Origin: an uncultured Clostridia bacterium
GTDB taxonomy: Bacteria > Bacillota > Clostridia > Oscillospirales > Ruminococcaceae
DNA: 63,201 nucleotides
Assembly: GCA_947589035.1 (NCBI GenBank)
Contig: CANPYZ010000011.1
Location: 1-63,201, forward strand
Reading direction: 5' to 3'
The notes below the pieces were generated by a model. That model ran no database searches. It was not told where the DNA came from and saw nothing but the letters and a program-made list of their open reading frames with translations. Position numbers and translations under genes: made by a program. Below, in pieces: positions 1 to 7,746 of the stretch. Position 1 is the first letter of the stretch. Each line of letters opens with the position of its first letter.

Positions 1-99
1 CCCTTCATGATTATATCATATTTTTAATATAATGTCAATAGATATTTTAATATTTTTAATGTTTTTGTCTCCTATATTCGTTCGGGGAAGAAATTTTTT

Positions 100-253
100 C
101 TTCCGTAGCAAGTCAAACGGGAAATTAAATTTTTCTGCTTGTTTTAATGCAGGGCTTGAATTTCCGTTAATGACTTGCTTTCTGTATTTTTTTGAAGGCG
201 TTCCGGAATTTCACTTCCGGAATTTCGCCTTTCAAAATTTAACGCTTTCTGTA
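100..253 (-). pseudogene. decayed fragment of rnr downstream of intact rnr
   Basis: Read on the minus strand this stretch gives a peptide containing PERLQK, followed after a gap by TEIQAL. Both motifs occur in the intact RNase R at about residues 595-625 (PERLQKKYEKQVIEA and SETEIQATRI). The DNA near 168-215 resembles rnr DNA near 630-680. The reading frame is broken and short. It is best read as a degenerate partial copy of the neighbouring gene; a chance match is possible but unlikely over about 40 bases. Confidence 0.5.
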
Positions 254-2464
254 TTAGTAAAAGATTTCGTCGGGGGGCAATTCTTCCGCCCATAGCAAAT
301 CAATATGTCCGGTGCTGACTTCCGCATTTACACAAACGGCTTGAATTTCGTCACCAATCTGAAATTTTTGTTGGGTGATGACATCTTTAACAAACCAGCT
401 TTCTTCTACTAATATTGCGGTTTCTTCCAATGGCAAAGTATCCACGGGAATCAACCCTTCTGCCATGTTTTCTAAGCGGACATACATGCCATATTCCGCA
501 ATATTCGTAATCATTCCGGTGAATTGCTGACCGATACAAGATTGCATAAATTCCGCAGCAAAATAAGCAAACGCATTCCGTTCAATACGTGTGGCTTGGA
601 TTTCCGTTTCGGAAGCTTGCCGTGCGGCTTCAATGACTTGCTTTTCATATTTTTTCTGAAGGCGTTCCGGCGTTTCCCCTTGTAAAGCATCAGAAATAAT
701 TCTGTGAATCATTAAATCTGCATAACGCCGGATAGGAGACGTGAAATGCGTGTAATCCTTCATGGCTAAGCCGAAATGTCCGGAAGGCTTTTCGGAATAA
801 TACGCTTTTTCCATAGAATGCAGAACAAAATTGCTGATTACAGGGAAATCTTTTTTTTCTCTGCATGTTTCCAGTAATTGCTGAATATCTTTTGGCTGAA
901 CGTCTTCTGTCGAAAACGAAAATTCGTTTTCATGAAGATTGGATAACCAGTCTTTCAGTTTCTGCATATTTTCTTCAGGGGGCTTTTCATGTACACGGTA
1001 GATGAACGGCAAATTTTTCTTTCGTGCGAATTTCGCTGCGCATTCGTTGGCGGAAAGCATACAGGATTCAATAAGTTTTTCCGTTTTTCCGGAATGCACG
1101 GGCATTAAGCCAACGCAAATATGATTTTCATCGAGTAAAATTTCCGCCTCTGCGCTTTCGAGTTCAATTCTGCCGTTCTGGTGATGAATTTCGTCTAATT
1201 TTCCGGTTAATTCCTCAAGCAGGAATAAGCTTTCCTGAATTTCCGCATATTTTTCCCGTATTTCAGCAGAAGCCGTGCCGTCAAAAATCTGGTTGCATTC
1301 TTCGTAAACGCCCTTAAGCCGTGAACGAATGACAGAAGAATAAAATGCATCATGTAATAATTCGCCTTTGGGGGAAAATGTCATAATCACCGAAATGGCG
1401 AGCCGGTCTTCATTCGGGTTCAGGGAACAAATGCCGTTGGAAAGCTCTTTCGGGAGCATGGGAATGACTTTGTCGGCGTAGTAAACGCTTGTCCCTCTGA
1501 GGAAGGCTTCTTTGTCGAGTTCGCTGTTCATGCGCACGTAATGGGAAACGTCCGCAATATGCACACCGAGGGTATATTCTCCTGTTTCGGAATTTTTCGT
1601 AACAGAAACAGCGTCGTCCATATCTTTCGTGTGTGCGCCGTCAATCGTGAAAATTAACTCATTCCGGAAATCTTTCCGGTTCTTGAACTCTGATTCGTTG
1701 AGAACAGCAACAGATTCTGCTTCTTTCTGAATTTCTTCAGCGAAATTTTCCTGTAAATTCGCTTCCCCGAGCATGGCTTGAACGCAATGTTCCGCAACTT
1801 CAGCATTTCCGAAATTATGAATAATCTGCACAATATGATCCCAGTGATGTATGCCACGGGAAACAATTTTCGCTAATACGACATCATTTTTTCTGTAATC
1901 GCAGCTTAAATCATTGTCAATCCTCATGGGAACATTCCCTGTGCGAGAGAGAAACGCACACGGAACATCAAATTCTTCATCATCATACCCGAAAACAATA
2001 TTCCCTCTTAGCAGAAGATGTTCATTTTCTTTCAGAATGCCTAATACCTGTGCTTCGTGAACTTTTTCCCCGCCTGGACGAAGGCGGGCGAGAACAATAT
2101 CCCCTGGCATACTGCCGAACAGATATTTTCCCCGCACGAAAAACTCACGTCCCTGGTCATCATGAAGAAAACCGAACGTTTTATGAAGGCGAACCACTTT
2201 CGCCTGGAAAGTAGGTTTTTCTTTAATGAGCCGATAGGAACAGCCGCTGCGGTAGTCTCTTTCGAGGCGTTCAATTTGACCGCTTTCGAGCAAACTTTCA
2301 ATTGCCGCATCATAGGCTACCGGAGCGGAATCTCTGCCGCATTGCAAGGCTAATTCATCACGGGTTAATTTGTGAGAGGGTCTAACGTGATTGAGAATTT
2401 TTTTAATTCTGAAGCAGAACATTTCTTTTTGTTCGGGGAAAAATGGTTTACCTGAATTTTTCAT
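254..2464 (-). CDS. rnr: ribonuclease R (RNB-family 3'-5' exoribonuclease)
   Basis: 736 residues, normal length for RNase R, which degrades structured RNA 3' to 5' and helps process rRNA and clear tmRNA-tagged messages. An N-terminal winged-helix-like part (about 15-70) is followed by cold-shock-like OB folds (about 85-220). The RNB catalytic domain has TIDGAHTKDMDDAVSV at about 273-288, whose aspartates bind the metals. A C-terminal S1 domain starts near GQQFTGMITNIAEYG (about 640). The start lies 9 bases after the secG stop, so the two are probably cotranscribed; secG-rnr is a common Firmicutes pair. Confident. Confidence 0.95.
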   Translation of the reverse strand: MKNSGKPFFPEQKEMFCFRIKKILNHVRPSHKLTRDELALQCGRDSAPVAYDAAIESLLESGQIERLERDYRSGCSYRLIKEKPTFQAKVVRLHKTFGFLHDDQGREFFVRGKYLFGSMPGDIVLARLRPGGEKVHEAQVLGILKENEHLLLRGNIVFGYDDEEFDVPCAFLSRTGNVPMRIDNDLSCDYRKNDVVLAKIVSRGIHHWDHIVQIIHNFGNAEVAEHCVQAMLGEANLQENFAEEIQKEAESVAVLNESEFKNRKDFRNELIFTIDGAHTKDMDDAVSVTKNSETGEYTLGVHIADVSHYVRMNSELDKEAFLRGTSVYYADKVIPMLPKELSNGICSLNPNEDRLAISVIMTFSPKGELLHDAFYSSVIRSRLKGVYEECNQIFDGTASAEIREKYAEIQESLFLLEELTGKLDEIHHQNGRIELESAEAEILLDENHICVGLMPVHSGKTEKLIESCMLSANECAAKFARKKNLPFIYRVHEKPPEENMQKLKDWLSNLHENEFSFSTEDVQPKDIQQLLETCREKKDFPVISNFVLHSMEKAYYSEKPSGHFGLAMKDYTHFTSPIRRYADLMIHRIISDALQGETPERLQKKYEKQVIEAARQASETEIQATRIERNAFAYFAAEFMQSCIGQQFTGMITNIAEYGMYVRLENMAEGLIPVDTLPLEETAILVEESWFVKDVITQQKFQIGDEIQAVCVNAEVSTGHIDLLWAEELPPDEIFY

Positions 2465-2473
2465 GCCTGCTTT

Positions 2474-2758
2474 TTATTCCGTGCCGCCGCTGGTGAGTGT
2501 TGTGATAATTGGCACGACGATATTCATCACAATTAACGTAATGAACCCGAGAATGCCCAAAATTTTTACCAGTTTCTGCAATGCCGCATCACGGGTGTTG
2601 CCTTCATTGTGGGCGTAGAACGAGTCAGTTTCAGAACTGCCGCCGAGGGCAGAAGTCCCATTCTGCTGCGTTTTTTCGTCCTGCATCAAGCAAAGAATCA
2701 CAATCAGCAAAGACAGGAGCAACACAATCGCACCGCAAACAATTTCATAAATTTCCAT
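2474..2758 (-). CDS. secG: preprotein translocase subunit SecG
   Basis: 94 residues. SecG is the small membrane subunit of the SecYEG channel that exports unfolded preproteins. Two hydrophobic helices are visible (about 5-25 and 63-85), separated by a polar loop rich in Ser and Gly (TSALGGSSETDSFY). An AGAGGA ribosome site precedes the ATG, and a consensus promoter lies at 2797-2825. Two segments of this gene (2490-2522 and 2565-2597) are matched by the two spacers of the CRISPR-like array just upstream. Confidence 0.93.
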   Translation of the reverse strand: MEIYEIVCGAIVLLLSLLIVILCLMQDEKTQQNGTSALGGSSETDSFYAHNEGNTRDAALQKLVKILGILGFITLIVMNIVVPIITTLTSGGTE

Positions 2759-2796
2759 AATTTAGTCCTCTTTTCAAAAAATTTAGTATATTTTAT

Positions 2797-2825
2797 ATTA
2801 TAACACATGTCTTGAAAAATGTCAA
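2797..2825 (-). promoter_or_regulatory. secG promoter
   Basis: Minus strand: TTGACA at 2820-2825, a 17-bp spacer, TATAAT at 2797-2802, a perfect sigma-A consensus. The -35 box overlaps the foot of the terminator that ends the CRISPR-like array 1 transcript, so array and gene are packed back to back. Confidence 0.85.
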
Positions 2826-2852
2826 GCCCATGAAACTGCTTCATGGGCTTGA
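2822..2852 (-). terminator. terminator after CRISPR-like array 1
   Basis: Perfect 12-bp inverted repeat (TCAAGCCCATGA with a 7-base loop). On the minus strand it is followed by CATTTTTC. It closes the transcript that starts at the array 1 promoter and crosses the repeats. Confidence 0.75.
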
Positions 2853-2867
2853 TTTTAACATAAAGGG

Positions 2868-3017
2868 GTACCACCCCCGCATACGCGGGGAAAAGCTGGT
2901 GAGTGTTGTGATAATTGGAATCACAATAGGATCACCCCCGCATACGCGGGGAAAAGTTCGTTAATTTCTGCAATGCCGCATCACGGGTAGGATCACCCCC
3001 GCATACGCGGGGAAAAG
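2868..3017 (-). CRISPR. mini CRISPR-like array 1 (3 repeats, 2 spacers matching secG)
   Basis: Three 28-bp repeats at 2868-2895, 2929-2956 and 2990-3017 with core CCCCGCGTATGCGGGG (minus-strand reading), flanked by CTTTT and GGTGATCC. They are separated by two 33-bp spacers (period 61), the geometry of type I-E arrays. The repeat at 2868 is altered at its distal end, as expected for a terminal repeat, so the leader is at the high-coordinate side. Both spacers match the adjacent secG gene: 2896-2928 matches 2490-2522 (29 of 33) and 2957-2989 matches 2565-2597 (27 of 33). No cas genes are seen in the window. Confidence 0.85.
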
Positions 3018-3057
3018 AACGATCCATAAAATAAGTATTGAGTACCCCCTTTCCTAT

Positions 3058-3086
3058 AGTATACCACAAAAGTCTGAACTTGTCAA
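3058..3086 (-). promoter_or_regulatory. promoter of CRISPR-like array 1
   Basis: Minus strand TTGACA (3081-3086), 17-bp spacer, TATACT (3058-3063). Transcription would start near 3051 and enter the first repeat about 33 bases later. The leader from -35 to the repeat is shared with array 3 (45497-45560), including the GTGGTATACTATAGG block. Confidence 0.85.
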
Positions 3087-3134
3087 GAGTATAAAAAAGT
3101 ATAAAAAAAAAAATGAAAATAAAAAAAATGCAAT

Positions 3135-3163
3135 TTGACATTTTACTAAAAATGTGGTAAAAT
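3135..3163 (+). promoter_or_regulatory. promoter of the 63-residue ORF
   Basis: TTGACA (3135-3140), 17-bp spacer, TAAAAT (3158-3163), then TAGGAGAG just ahead of the ATG at 3189. It diverges from the array 1 promoter about 50 bp away. Confidence 0.75.
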
Positions 3164-3188
3164 AAATTTGTATTTAGGAGAGATAAAC

Positions 3189-3380
3189 ATGATTAAGTTA
3201 GAAATCCACAGCGACACAGACACTATCACCGGCGATCTCGCCAAAGGCGTGGCGTACACGCTGAAAGCCGTGGCTGACCACGGCGGGCAGCCCCTGAAGA
3301 GCTTGACGGCAGACCTGATACTTCAGGTCATCGCCCTGACCGAGGACGACGACGGCAAAAAACCCCCGCCGTTTTTATGA
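3189..3380 (+). CDS. small acidic protein of unknown function between two CRISPR-like arrays
   Basis: 63 residues, start chosen at the ATG after TAGGAGAGATAAAC. I do not recognise the family. The protein begins MIKLEIHSDTDTITGD and has an acidic tail (TEDDDGKKPPPF). Its codons are much richer in G and C than the surrounding genes, a sign of transfer. It has its own consensus promoter, lies between divergent arrays 1 and 2, and its TGA overlaps an ATG that opens a short frame into array 2. The position fits an accessory of the array cassette. A small anti-CRISPR-like or DNA-binding role is only a guess. Confidence 0.7.
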   Translation: MIKLEIHSDTDTITGDLAKGVAYTLKAVADHGGQPLKSLTADLILQVIALTEDDDGKKPPPFL

Positions 3381-3401
3381 ATCGTTTTTTGCCACAGTTT
3401 T

Positions 3402-3556
3402 CTTTTCCCCGCGTATGCGGGGGTGATCCTAAAAGCCATTCAAAAGAAGTCGGCGGAACGGGCTTTTCCCCGCGTATGCGGGGGTGATCCCCCCCCCTTT
3501 ATTTCACAGAGAGTTTGCCCCTCAAAAGCTTTTCCCCGCGTATGCGGGGCGTGGAC
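3402..3556 (+). CRISPR. mini CRISPR-like array 2 (3 repeats; first spacer matches phoR)
   Basis: Repeats at 3402-3429, 3463-3490 and 3529-3556 (same 28-bp repeat as array 1; the last one diverges to GCGGGGCGTGGAC). Spacer 1 (3430-3462, 33 bp) matches phoR at 3710-3742 in 29 of 33 positions. Spacer 2 is 38 bp with a long C run and resembles the segment at the same place in array 3, so it seems to be a constant trailer, not a guide. The array points at the 3' end of phoR and ends at a shared hairpin terminator. Confidence 0.82.
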
Positions 3557-4956
3557 GTTGTCCCATCAGAAAATCCCCCGTTTTCACAACGGGGTTTTTT
3601 TATTGCAGGAAATTTTAACGTCACGCACGTGCCTTTCTGCTCTTCGCTTTCAAGGGAAATTTCTCCTTGATGTGCTAAAACTCCGTGTTTCACAATAGAC
3701 AAGCCTAAACCCGTTCCGCCGACTTCTTTTGAGCGGCTCTCACTCACCCGATAAAAGCGTTCGAAAATTCGTTCCTGTGCCTGTTCCGGAATGCCGATTC
3801 CGGTGTCTTTAATTTGCACGAAAGAATAATTTTCTTCCTGCCAGGTTTTCATATAGACGAAACCGCCCTCATGATTATATTTAATGGCATTATCGCAAAG
3901 ATTATAAATCACTTCTTCTAAAATTTGCGGAATGCCGGAAATATATACATTTTCGCCTTCACAAATTAAAGAGATATGTTGTTTTTCGGCGTTGATGGTT
4001 AAGCGTTCACGGATATTTTGGCAAAGTTGGAAAACATTCACTTCCGTCATGGGGGGCTGCGACGTTTCGCCGGATTCCAAACGGGAAAGCTTTAAAATAT
4101 CATTCACAAGGCTAATCATGCGTTGGGCTTCTTTGTAAATATTATCTGCGAAATGGGCAACATCCTGCTGCTGCACATATCCCTCACGGATAATTTCCGC
4201 AAATCCTGAAATTGATGTCAAAGGCGTTTTCAATTCGTGGGAAACGTTCGCTGTAAATTCCCGGCGCATGTCGTCTTGCTTTTTGTGTTCTCGCTGTAGC
4301 TGTTCAATTTGCTGATGAATTTTTTGGTTCTGGGAAATTAGTTGCAGAATAAACGGCTTCATTTCGGCGTAAATATTCCGGTCGTCAGGGTTTTCCGGGT
4401 CAAGCTGGTTAATCGGAATCATCAGTTTTCGGGAACTTTCCGTTGCAAGCACAACCGAAAGCAGAATAATTAACAGAACAATTAAACTCACTGCGGAAAT
4501 CATTGTTATCACTACTCCTACTGCGGCTTCCTGTTTCATGGAAATTCTGATGATTTGCCCGTTAGTTAATTTTACAGCGTAATTTGCCGTTTTCGTTCCG
4601 GCAGATTCGGAATAGCGGCGGCTTTCGCCTTCGCCTTTCTGGAAGGCTTCCTGAATTTCTTCTCTTCCGGCGTGATTTTCTAAATTATCGGCTGAAAAAA
4701 CGGAATCGAATAATACGGTTCCGTCCTTGTCAATTAACGTAATTCGTTCGCTGCCAATATCTAAATTTAATAAAAATTTATCGCCGTATAAATTTAAAGC
4801 AGAAGATAACATCACGGCTCTGTCCCGCAATTCGTCCATTGTTTTCTGGGATAAATACACATTCATGACAGTTAAAATTGCCGTGAATGTCACTAAAAAT
4901 ACAGTCATGCACCCTAAAAACATTCTTTTCGTTAATTCGTCACGCATTGACTGCAT
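3499..4956 (-). CDS. phoR: PhoR-like sensor histidine kinase
   Basis: 485 residues. TM1 at about 10-32, an external sensor region to about 145, TM2 at about 147-170. HisKA motif NVSHELKTPLTSISGF carries the phosphorylated His. The ATPase has DNAIKYN, DTGIGIP and GGTGLGLSIVKHG. Overlaps the upstream response regulator gene by a few codons, so translation is coupled. Likely phosphate or envelope sensing. The C-terminus is odd: after LKFPA, where relatives usually end, the frame runs through the terminator hairpin and the last repeat of array 2, adding about 30 unrelated residues. Confidence 0.9.
   Translation of the reverse strand: MQSMRDELTKRMFLGCMTVFLVTFTAILTVMNVYLSQKTMDELRDRAVMLSSALNLYGDKFLLNLDIGSERITLIDKDGTVLFDSVFSADNLENHAGREEIQEAFQKGEGESRRYSESAGTKTANYAVKLTNGQIIRISMKQEAAVGVVITMISAVSLIVLLIILLSVVLATESSRKLMIPINQLDPENPDDRNIYAEMKPFILQLISQNQKIHQQIEQLQREHKKQDDMRREFTANVSHELKTPLTSISGFAEIIREGYVQQQDVAHFADNIYKEAQRMISLVNDILKLSRLESGETSQPPMTEVNVFQLCQNIRERLTINAEKQHISLICEGENVYISGIPQILEEVIYNLCDNAIKYNHEGGFVYMKTWQEENYSFVQIKDTGIGIPEQAQERIFERFYRVSESRSKEVGGTGLGLSIVKHGVLAHQGEISLESEEQKGTCVTLKFPAIKKPRCENGGFSDGTTSTPRIRGEKLLRGKLSVK
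3576..3601. terminator. shared hairpin between phoR and CRISPR-like array 2
   Basis: 7-bp GC-rich stem (CCCCGTT / AACGGGG, 5-base loop) followed by T7 on the plus strand, where it ends the array 2 transcript; the minus strand has a weaker T run. Nearly the same hairpin follows rpsT beside array 3, so it may belong to the cassette. Confidence 0.75.
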
Positions 4957-5638
4957 TGTCAGAATCTCCTATTTTGTAGCCAACGCCCCGAATGGTGCGA
5001 ATATAATTTCCCGCTTCACCGAGTTTCTGCCGGAGTGTTCGAATATGCACGTCAACTGTTCTGTTTTCGCCGTCGAAGTTATAGCCCCAGACATGATTTA
5101 AAAATTGTTCACGGCTTAATACAATATTTTTATTTTCTAATAAAAAGCATAGCATTTCAAATTCTTTGAACGTTAAAATAATTTCATTCCCGTTCACCTG
5201 AACAAGATGTTTTTCCGGACAGACGTATAACACCCCTAAATGATATTCTGTTTGTTCCGTAACGGGGAAATTTCCTTTCGCACGCCGTAAAAGCGCACGC
5301 ACACGGGCAAGAAGTTCCAACATGCCGAACGGTTTCGGCAAGTAATCATCTGCGCCGGCATCTAAACCAATGACTTTTTCATATTCGCTTGATTTCGCCG
5401 TCAGCATCATGACGGGAATTTTTTCTGTAGAAATCGTTTTCCGCAAACGGCGCAGAATAGAAATGCCGTCTTCTTCCGGTAACATAATATCTAATAAAAT
5501 TAATTCCGGAAGTTGTTTATCTAAAGCCGTCCAGAAATCAGAAGGCTTTGCGAAACTTTCCGCTTTCATGCCTGCGCTGTTCAGTGTGTAAGTCACTAAT
5601 TCCCGAATGCTGTCATCATCTTCAACAAAATAAATCAT
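4940..5638 (-). CDS. phoP: OmpR-family response regulator (PhoP-like)
   Basis: 232 residues from the ATG at 5638, chosen because GGAGAGAAGAAGAC precedes it and the product then starts MIYFVEDDDS. The receiver domain has the acidic pocket EDDD, the phospho-acceptor in LILLDIMLPEEDG, and the conserved Lys in DYLPKPF. The C-terminal winged helix shows RTVDVHIRTLRQKLGEAG. It is the partner of the overlapping kinase gene. The start overlaps the end of cca by 17 bases. Confidence 0.92.
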   Translation of the reverse strand: MIYFVEDDDSIRELVTYTLNSAGMKAESFAKPSDFWTALDKQLPELILLDIMLPEEDGISILRRLRKTISTEKIPVMMLTAKSSEYEKVIGLDAGADDYLPKPFGMLELLARVRALLRRAKGNFPVTEQTEYHLGVLYVCPEKHLVQVNGNEIILTFKEFEMLCFLLENKNIVLSREQFLNHVWGYNFDGENRTVDVHIRTLRQKLGEAGNYIRTIRGVGYKIGDSDNAVNA

Positions 5639-6953
5639 GTCTTCTTCTCTCCGCACAAGTTAATAAGGCTTTCCGTTCGTTGGGCAAATTATGATATACG
5701 GCTTCTAATAAAATATTCAGCATTTTTCCGATTTCTTCCCCTTCAAAACCAATTGCTTTTAAATCATTTCCGTTAATGGCTAACTCTTTCACACGGCAGC
5801 AAATATTCTGTTCCACGCATCGTTGAAATAAGCTTTCTGCCTGGTTAATCCGGCGGCGGCTTTCGGGTTCAAGAATTTTTTTGGAAAGCCGGTCAGCATC
5901 GAAGATTTGAATTAACATTAAATATTCTTCTTCCGTCAGAATATTTAATAATCTCCGGACAGTAATTAGTTTTTCCGGAATTTTCCGGTGGCAGGCAATT
6001 AATTTCGTGACTTGTTTTCTGGTGGCGTTGTCTGCCTTTAAACGAAGTAAAATATTATCTGCCAGTTTTGCGCTTTTCTCGGCGTGCCGGTAAAAATGCC
6101 CCCTCACGTCAAATTGATAGCACTGCGGTTTGGCAATATCATGAAACAGCATTGTCAGCCGGATGATTAAATTTTCCGGCGAATTGCCGACTGTTTTCGC
6201 AATATGTTCCCAGACGGTGAAATCATGAAATTTCGTATGCTGTGTAAACGCAATACAAGGCGCAATTTCCGGAATATTCACGCATAAAATTTCCGGATAG
6301 GCAAGTAAAACATCAGTAATATATTTTCCCATTAACATTTCACATAATTCCGTGTAAATTCGTTCAGCGGAAATCCATTTCAATTGAAATGCTCCGGCAC
6401 GCATGGCGCAATCTGTTAATAAATCCGGTTTCAAGCCTAAACGAGCGCAGAAACGCATTCCTCTTAAAATTCTTAATGCGTCTTCACGGAATCTTGCAGA
6501 AGGCACGCCCACGCAGCGTAGAATTTTATTCTGTAAATCCTGAACGCCGCCGTATAAATCAATTAATTTCTGGTTTTCCACGTCGTAAGCCATTGCGTTA
6601 CAAGTGAAATCCCGCCGGCATAAATCTTCTTCTAATGTTTCAGCGAACTGCACTTTCTGCGGGTGGCGGTAATCCCGGTAATCCGTTTCAGTTCGGAAAG
6701 TGGTCATTTCCGCAAAACTTCCGGAAAATTTCACGCCAACCGTTCCGAACGCTCTTCCGTAAGCGGAACAATTCTTTTCGCCGAACAGGGAAATAATTTC
6801 TTCCGGTTTGGCATTCGTGGCAATGTCGTAATCATGGGGCATTTTCCCTAACACAACATCTCTCACGCAGCCGCCGACCAAATACGCCTGAAAATTGTTC
6901 TGCAATAATTTCCGGCACATTTGCTGAATCGCTTCAGGAAATGAAAAATCCAT
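5622..6953 (-). CDS. cca: CCA-adding tRNA nucleotidyltransferase
   Basis: 443 residues from the ATG at 6953, preceded by a strong AAGGAGG. The enzyme adds or repairs the 3' CCA of tRNAs. Motifs of the class II family: YLVGGCVRDVVLGKMPHDYD with catalytic aspartates, the RRDFTCNAMAYD motif, and ARFREDALRILRGMRF. An HD-type motif (LFHDIAKP) follows in the C-terminal half. The start lies inside the end of the metallophosphoesterase gene, so translation is probably coupled. Confidence 0.93.
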   Translation of the reverse strand: MDFSFPEAIQQMCRKLLQNNFQAYLVGGCVRDVVLGKMPHDYDIATNAKPEEIISLFGEKNCSAYGRAFGTVGVKFSGSFAEMTTFRTETDYRDYRHPQKVQFAETLEEDLCRRDFTCNAMAYDVENQKLIDLYGGVQDLQNKILRCVGVPSARFREDALRILRGMRFCARLGLKPDLLTDCAMRAGAFQLKWISAERIYTELCEMLMGKYITDVLLAYPEILCVNIPEIAPCIAFTQHTKFHDFTVWEHIAKTVGNSPENLIIRLTMLFHDIAKPQCYQFDVRGHFYRHAEKSAKLADNILLRLKADNATRKQVTKLIACHRKIPEKLITVRRLLNILTEEEYLMLIQIFDADRLSKKILEPESRRRINQAESLFQRCVEQNICCRVKELAINGNDLKAIGFEGEEIGKMLNILLEAVYHNLPNERKALLTCAERRRHDLFC

Positions 6954-7746
6954 TCTTTTTTCCTCCTTCTTTGGGGAGTAAATCAATACAAACAATTTCC
7001 GGAGGATTATTCAACCGGAATTTTCCGATACCTGCGGAAACGTTCATATAACAATTTTTAATCTTGTAAATGCCTTTTGTATATTCAGGGAAAAATTTTC
7101 GTTCCGGCGAAAATAAACCGCCAATTTTCGGAAGGCGAATCATTCCCCCGTGAACATGCCCGGAAAGAACGAAATCCGCATTCCATTCCGCATAAGCCGG
7201 AAACCCTATCGGCGAATGTGCTAATAAAATACAAGGATGTTCAGTGCATTTCCCGACACAAGTTTCTAATAAAGCCGGAGTAATTTTTTCCAGTTGGAAA
7301 TAATTTCCGGCTTGATTTTTGTAAACTGTCTGCGGAAGAGTTAAGCCCGTAATATTCACGCCATTCAGAAAAATTGTTTGATTATCTAAAATCATAATTC
7401 CTGAATGTTCTGCCGTGCGGGAAAATTTTTCCCGAAATTTAACAGGCAAGTCCATTTCATGATTGCCGAATGAATACACCACAGGAGCGAATTTTCTTAA
7501 TTTGTTCAGGAAAATTAACGCATCATGCACGCTGTCGGAATTAATTTTTCGGGAAAGTAAATCTCCCGTAATGGCAATTACACAATTTGAAGAAGTGAAA
7601 AGTTTCACCTGATGTAAAATTTCATTCATGCAGGAAATATTTTCTTCATGCGTGGTATTCCGGCTGAAATGTATATCGGAAATGTGCAGAATCCGGAACG
7701 GCTTTTCTAAGCCATTCAGGATAATGCATTCTCTTCTGTTCGTCAT
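6934..7746 (-). CDS. YkuE-like calcineurin-fold metallophosphoesterase
   Basis: 270 residues. All five metal-binding motifs are present: SDIHFS, TGDLLS, GNHEMD, LAHSP and SGHVHGG. Relatives such as YkuE are metal-dependent phosphoesterases of uncertain substrate, some exported; no signal peptide is visible here. The ATG overlaps the gyrA stop (ATGA), so it is translated from the gyrA transcript. Confidence 0.85.
   Translation of the reverse strand: MTNRRECIILNGLEKPFRILHISDIHFSRNTTHEENISCMNEILHQVKLFTSSNCVIAITGDLLSRKINSDSVHDALIFLNKLRKFAPVVYSFGNHEMDLPVKFREKFSRTAEHSGIMILDNQTIFLNGVNITGLTLPQTVYKNQAGNYFQLEKITPALLETCVGKCTEHPCILLAHSPIGFPAYAEWNADFVLSGHVHGGMIRLPKIGGLFSPERKFFPEYTKGIYKIKNCYMNVSAGIGKFRLNNPPEIVCIDLLPKEGGKKNGFFIS

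Noticed and set aside
32-295. 87-residue plus-strand frame at the left edge
   Set aside because: Low-complexity, overlaps the decayed rnr fragment on the other strand and the rnr 3' end; no ribosome site.
2932-3141. 69-residue minus-strand frame over array 1
   Set aside because: Starts far upstream in AT-rich DNA with no ribosome site. Only the shorter frame from the leader ATG is discussed, as a finding.
3423-3698. 91-residue plus-strand frame across array 2 and the phoR end
   Set aside because: Repeat-derived FPRVCGGDP reading with no start context; runs antisense to phoR.
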